Below, piece after piece: positions 15,371 through 17,711 of a stretch of DNA of 17,711 nucleotides (position 1 is the first letter of the stretch; each line of letters begins with the position of its first letter). Source of the stretch: CAG-390 sp045633005 (lineage in GTDB: Bacteria; Bacillota; Clostridia; Oscillospirales; CAG-272). The stretch spans positions 1-17,711 of the forward strand of contig JAZQXT010000036.1 in the NCBI GenBank assembly GCA_045633005.1. Direction: 5' to 3'. Below the pieces are notes generated by a model, which did not search any database, had not been told where the DNA came from, and was given only the letters and a program-made list of their open reading frames with translations. Made by a program: the position numbers and the translations under genes.

Positions 15371-17041
15371 ATGAACGGTAGCTCTAAAAAGGTTTGCGCT
15401 CCCCCGAAAAAAGCTTTTTTCGGGGGCGTGCTCATCCTTTCCGCATCAACGTTTATATGTAAGGTCATCGGTCTGTTTTTTAAAATACCGATGCTTGAAT
15501 ACGTCGGCATCGACGGAATGGCGTATTTTTCTGCGGCGTACAACGTGTATCTCTTGCTTAATACGCTATCTATCGCGGGACTTCCCGTTGCTATATCAAT
15601 ACTCGTCTCGGAGCGCAGGGCGCGCGGTGACGGCGCGGGCGTGCGGCGAGTGTTTTACATATCCCTTGCCCTTTGTACCGCGATAGGCATCGCGGGCGCT
15701 TCGGCGCTTTGGCTTTTTGCGGGGCGGTATTCAAACGCCGTCGGAATGTCGGGTGCGCAATATTCCGTTATGGCGATAGCGCCGACAATGCTTTTTATCT
15801 GCATTATCGGTGCTATTCGTGGCTATTTCCAAGGGCACGAAATGATGGAGCCGACAGCCACCTCACAGCTTATAGAGTCGCTTGGAAAGCTTTTTCTGGG
15901 CGTTGGCTTTGCGGTGTTCGCGCTATCGTCGGGCAAAGGCGCGGCGGAGGTTGCCGCGGCGGCGGTGCTTGGGCTTTCCGTCGGAATGCTCCTCTCGCTC
16001 CTATATCTTCTTTGCCGACTGTTTTTCTTCGCTCGGAAAAGCTCCGCTTTGAGCCGTGCGCCGAGCGCGGAGAGGGGAAGCGCGGTATTGCGCAGACTCC
16101 TTGTTATCGCGTTTCCGATAACGCTTGCGGCGTCGGTCACGGGAATAACGAGCCTTACGGATACGGCGCTCATCACCAACCGCCTTATAGATGCGGGCTA
16201 CGCCGATTCCGTGGCGCGAATGATGTACAGCAGTTATTCAAACCTTGCCGTACCGCTTTTCAATATGCCGCCCGCGCTTTTAGCGCCGTTTGCGGTGTCG
16301 ATAGTGCCGACGCTCACCGCCGCTATAATCGAGGGTGATAGAGAGAGGGAAAGAGGCGTGTTTAACTCCTCGATGCGTATGTGCGTGTTTCTCGCCTTGC
16401 CTGCGGCGGCGGGGATGTCCGTGTTTGCCGAGCCGATATTGCGACTCGTTTTCAGTACGCAGGAGCAAGCGGTGTCCGTTGCCACGCCGTTGCTGTCATT
16501 GCTTGCGGTGTCGATAATATTCTCTTGCCTTACGGCGCTGACGAATGCGGTGCTTCAAACCTACGCAAAACGCACTCTCCCGATAATATCAATGTTCGTC
16601 GGTGCGCTCGTCAAGATAGCGGCGGAGTACGTTTTGGTAGGACGGATAGGCATTATGGGCGCGCCGATAAGCACGCTCGTCTGCACGCTCACGGTAACGA
16701 GCCTTAACGTGTATTTTATCGGCAAATATACGCCGCACGCAATAGATATCCGCTTTTTGTGGCGCGCGCTTGCGTCCACCGTGCTTGCCATATCGGCATC
16801 GGTCGGTGTCTACGTGGGACTTAACCGTTTCGGTACGGTCGTGGCTCTTTTTGCCGCAGTTTTGGCGGCGGTGATAATATATATCCCAACGGGACTCAAG
16901 CTTCGCGCCGTCAGGGGCGAGGACTTGCTACAGCTTCCGAAGGGCGAAAAAATAGCAAGGCTTCTTGCAAAATTAAAGCTAACAGAGGTAAAAAATGAAA
17001 ACACAGAAGGAAAAAATAGAATATCTTGCAAAAAAGGGTGA
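15371..17041 (+). CDS. YtgP/MurJ-like MOP-superfamily lipid flippase
   Basis: A polytopic membrane protein of 556 residues in the MviN/MurJ-SpoVB superfamily. Its N-terminus (FFGGVLILSASTFICKVIGL, then AAYNVY and SIAGLPVAIS) resembles Bacillus YtgP (a lipid II flippase) and the YabM-type protein encoded before mazG (yabN). About 14 hydrophobic segments span the length, ending in a short basic tail. The expected job is flipping a lipid-linked cell-wall precursor. The ATG at 15371 lacks a clear SD and starts 4 nt after the kinase stop, so coupled translation is likely; an ATG at 15367 leads to a stop after four codons. A 26-bp perfect palindrome falls in codons 11-19. The 3' end overlaps mazG by 47 nt in another frame. 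Which lipid is flipped is not shown by the sequence. Confidence 0.88.
   Translation: MNGSSKKVCAPPKKAFFGGVLILSASTFICKVIGLFFKIPMLEYVGIDGMAYFSAAYNVYLLLNTLSIAGLPVAISILVSERRARGDGAGVRRVFYISLALCTAIGIAGASALWLFAGRYSNAVGMSGAQYSVMAIAPTMLFICIIGAIRGYFQGHEMMEPTATSQLIESLGKLFLGVGFAVFALSSGKGAAEVAAAAVLGLSVGMLLSLLYLLCRLFFFARKSSALSRAPSAERGSAVLRRLLVIAFPITLAASVTGITSLTDTALITNRLIDAGYADSVARMMYSSYSNLAVPLFNMPPALLAPFAVSIVPTLTAAIIEGDRERERGVFNSSMRMCVFLALPAAAGMSVFAEPILRLVFSTQEQAVSVATPLLSLLAVSIIFSCLTALTNAVLQTYAKRTLPIISMFVGALVKIAAEYVLVGRIGIMGAPISTLVCTLTVTSLNVYFIGKYTPHAIDIRFLWRALASTVLAISASVGVYVGLNRFGTVVALFAAVLAAVIIYIPTGLKLRAVRGEDLLQLPKGEKIARLLAKLKLTEVKNENTEGKNRISCKKG
15401..15426. repeat. 26-bp perfect palindrome inside the flippase coding region
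   Basis: The sequence reads C5-G-A6-GC-T6-C-G5 and equals its own reverse complement over all 26 bases; the flanking bases do not extend the symmetry. It begins 30 nt after the flippase start codon and encodes Pro-Pro-Lys-Lys-Ala-Phe-Phe-Gly-Gly. In RNA it could fold into a strong hairpin with a GC base, possibly affecting translation or read-through from the upstream kinase gene. Confidence 0.9.
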
Positions 17042-17711
17042 CGGCTACACCTTTGACGATCTTTGTCTGCTTACCGACGTGCTTCGCGGCGAGGGCGGCT
17101 GTCCTTGGGATAGGGAGCAGACGCATAAAAGCATCAGAAAAGACCTCATCGAGGAGACCTACGAGGTCATCGAGGCGATAGATAACGAGGACCCCGTGCT
17201 TATGCAGGAGGAACTGGGAGACTTGCTTTTGCAGGTCACGTTCCACGCCCAAATCGAAAAGGAGGAGGGCAAGGCGGGCATCGACGGCGTAGTTAACGAT
17301 ATCTGCGTAAAGCTTATCCACCGTCACCCCCACGTTTTCGGTAGCGTGGTTGCCGAAACCTCGGAGGCGGTGCTTGATAACTGGGACAAGATAAAGGTCG
17401 AGGAAAAGCACAGAGATACGCTAACTTCCCAGCTTAACGCAATACCCAAGCAGCTCCCCGCGCTTATGCGCGCGCAAAAGGTTGGTAAAAAGGTCAGCTT
17501 TTTTGATTTTGCCAACGCGGATGAGGTGATGGCAAAGCTCTACGAGGAGAGCAATGAGGTGAAAAGTGCAATTGCTTCGGCAGATGCCGCCGCTATCGAG
17601 GAGGAGGTCGGAGACCTGCTCTTTACCGCGGTAAGCCTCGCTCGCAAGCTTGGCGTGAACGCCGAGGAGGCGCTTGGACGCGCGACCGATAAATTCATCG
17701 ACCGCTTCTCA
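16995..17711 (+). CDS. mazG: Nucleoside triphosphate pyrophosphohydrolase MazG, 3'-truncated
   Basis: Hydrolyses (d)NTPs to monophosphates and pyrophosphate, cleaning damaged nucleotides and, in E. coli, influencing (p)ppGpp levels. The frame runs off the right edge in register, with 239 residues visible; full-length MazG is about 260, so only a short C-terminal piece is missing. There are two MazG folds. The first has RGEGGCPWDREQTH at 31-44, EExxE at 53-57, ELGD at 73-76 and RHPHVFG at 110-116. The second has QKVGKKVSF at 161-169, EExxE at 184-188 and EEVGD at 203-207. The ATG at 16995 follows AGAGGT (16984-16989), and no later ATG would keep the first fold. It overlaps the flippase gene by 47 nt. 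The flippase-mazG order matches the yabM-yabN order of Bacillus. Confidence 0.94.
   Translation, partial: MKTQKEKIEYLAKKGDGYTFDDLCLLTDVLRGEGGCPWDREQTHKSIRKDLIEETYEVIEAIDNEDPVLMQEELGDLLLQVTFHAQIEKEEGKAGIDGVVNDICVKLIHRHPHVFGSVVAETSEAVLDNWDKIKVEEKHRDTLTSQLNAIPKQLPALMRAQKVGKKVSFFDFANADEVMAKLYEESNEVKSAIASADAAAIEEEVGDLLFTAVSLARKLGVNAEEALGRATDKFIDRFS

Noticed and set aside
15673..16338. 221-codon plus-strand frame inside the second flippase gene
   Set aside because: It is an out-of-frame shadow of a long hydrophobic coding region. The product is Arg/Cys-rich with no plausible fold.
2635..17041. The two flippase genes as a recent duplication
   Set aside because: Their N-terminal signatures differ (SpoVB-like versus YtgP-like) and I see no stretch of nucleotide identity between them, so they are separate subfamilies.
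1..17711. Defence system, CRISPR, prophage or mobile element
   Set aside because: I saw no regularly spaced repeats, transposase, integrase, toxin-antitoxin or nuclease-helicase modules. MazG here is the housekeeping two-domain form, and RecJ and Rel are standard full-length versions.

Overview
This window looks like core chromosome of an endospore-former-like, low- to mid-GC Firmicute, most likely an uncultured member of class Clostridia. The evidence is the gene content: a CdaA/CdaR pair, a recJ-rel-dtd-hemZ run, a MurJ/YtgP-type flippase directly before mazG, and strong Shine-Dalgarno (SD) sequences. Base composition looks close to balanced by eye, and the standard bacterial code fits. I see no tRNA, rRNA, CRISPR array, insertion sequence, phage gene or clear sign of recent transfer. 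Nearly every base is explained by a conserved housekeeping gene.

Layout. (1) At 1-2617, on the plus strand, lies an ABC exporter of the FtsX/MacB type: a 5'-truncated permease overlapping, or nearly touching, its ATPase. (2) At about 2616-2656 sits a long perfect hairpin, a bidirectional terminator shared with the convergent gene. (3) At 2635-4218, on the minus strand, is a SpoVB-like multidrug/oligosaccharidyl-lipid/polysaccharide (MOP) superfamily flippase. (4) At 4219-4431 is the only sizeable non-coding gap, AT-rich and divergent, with a good sigma-A promoter facing right. (5) From 4432 to the right edge there is one dense plus-strand run: cdaA, cdaR, a COG2509 FAD protein, recJ, rel, dtd, hemZ, a uridine-kinase-like P-loop kinase, a YtgP/MurJ-like flippase and a 3'-truncated mazG. 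No gap in this run exceeds 22 nt and several genes overlap, so it could be one long transcription unit from the promoter upstream of cdaA, although internal promoters cannot be excluded.

How the genes fit together. The run holds two nucleotide second-messenger enzymes, CdaA for c-di-AMP and Rel for (p)ppGpp. It also holds nucleic-acid and nucleotide maintenance functions (RecJ, MazG, a P-loop kinase), a translation proofreading enzyme (Dtd), a haem-pathway radical SAM enzyme (HemZ) and an envelope flippase. Grouping cell-wall, stress and translation quality functions like this is ordinary for Clostridia.

I do not find a convincing undescribed system. The most unusual structural details are a 26-bp perfect palindrome inside the 5' end of the second flippase gene, and a terminator hairpin that contains the stop codons of both converging genes. 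The least understood conserved gene is the COG2509 flavoprotein, which overlaps cdaR.
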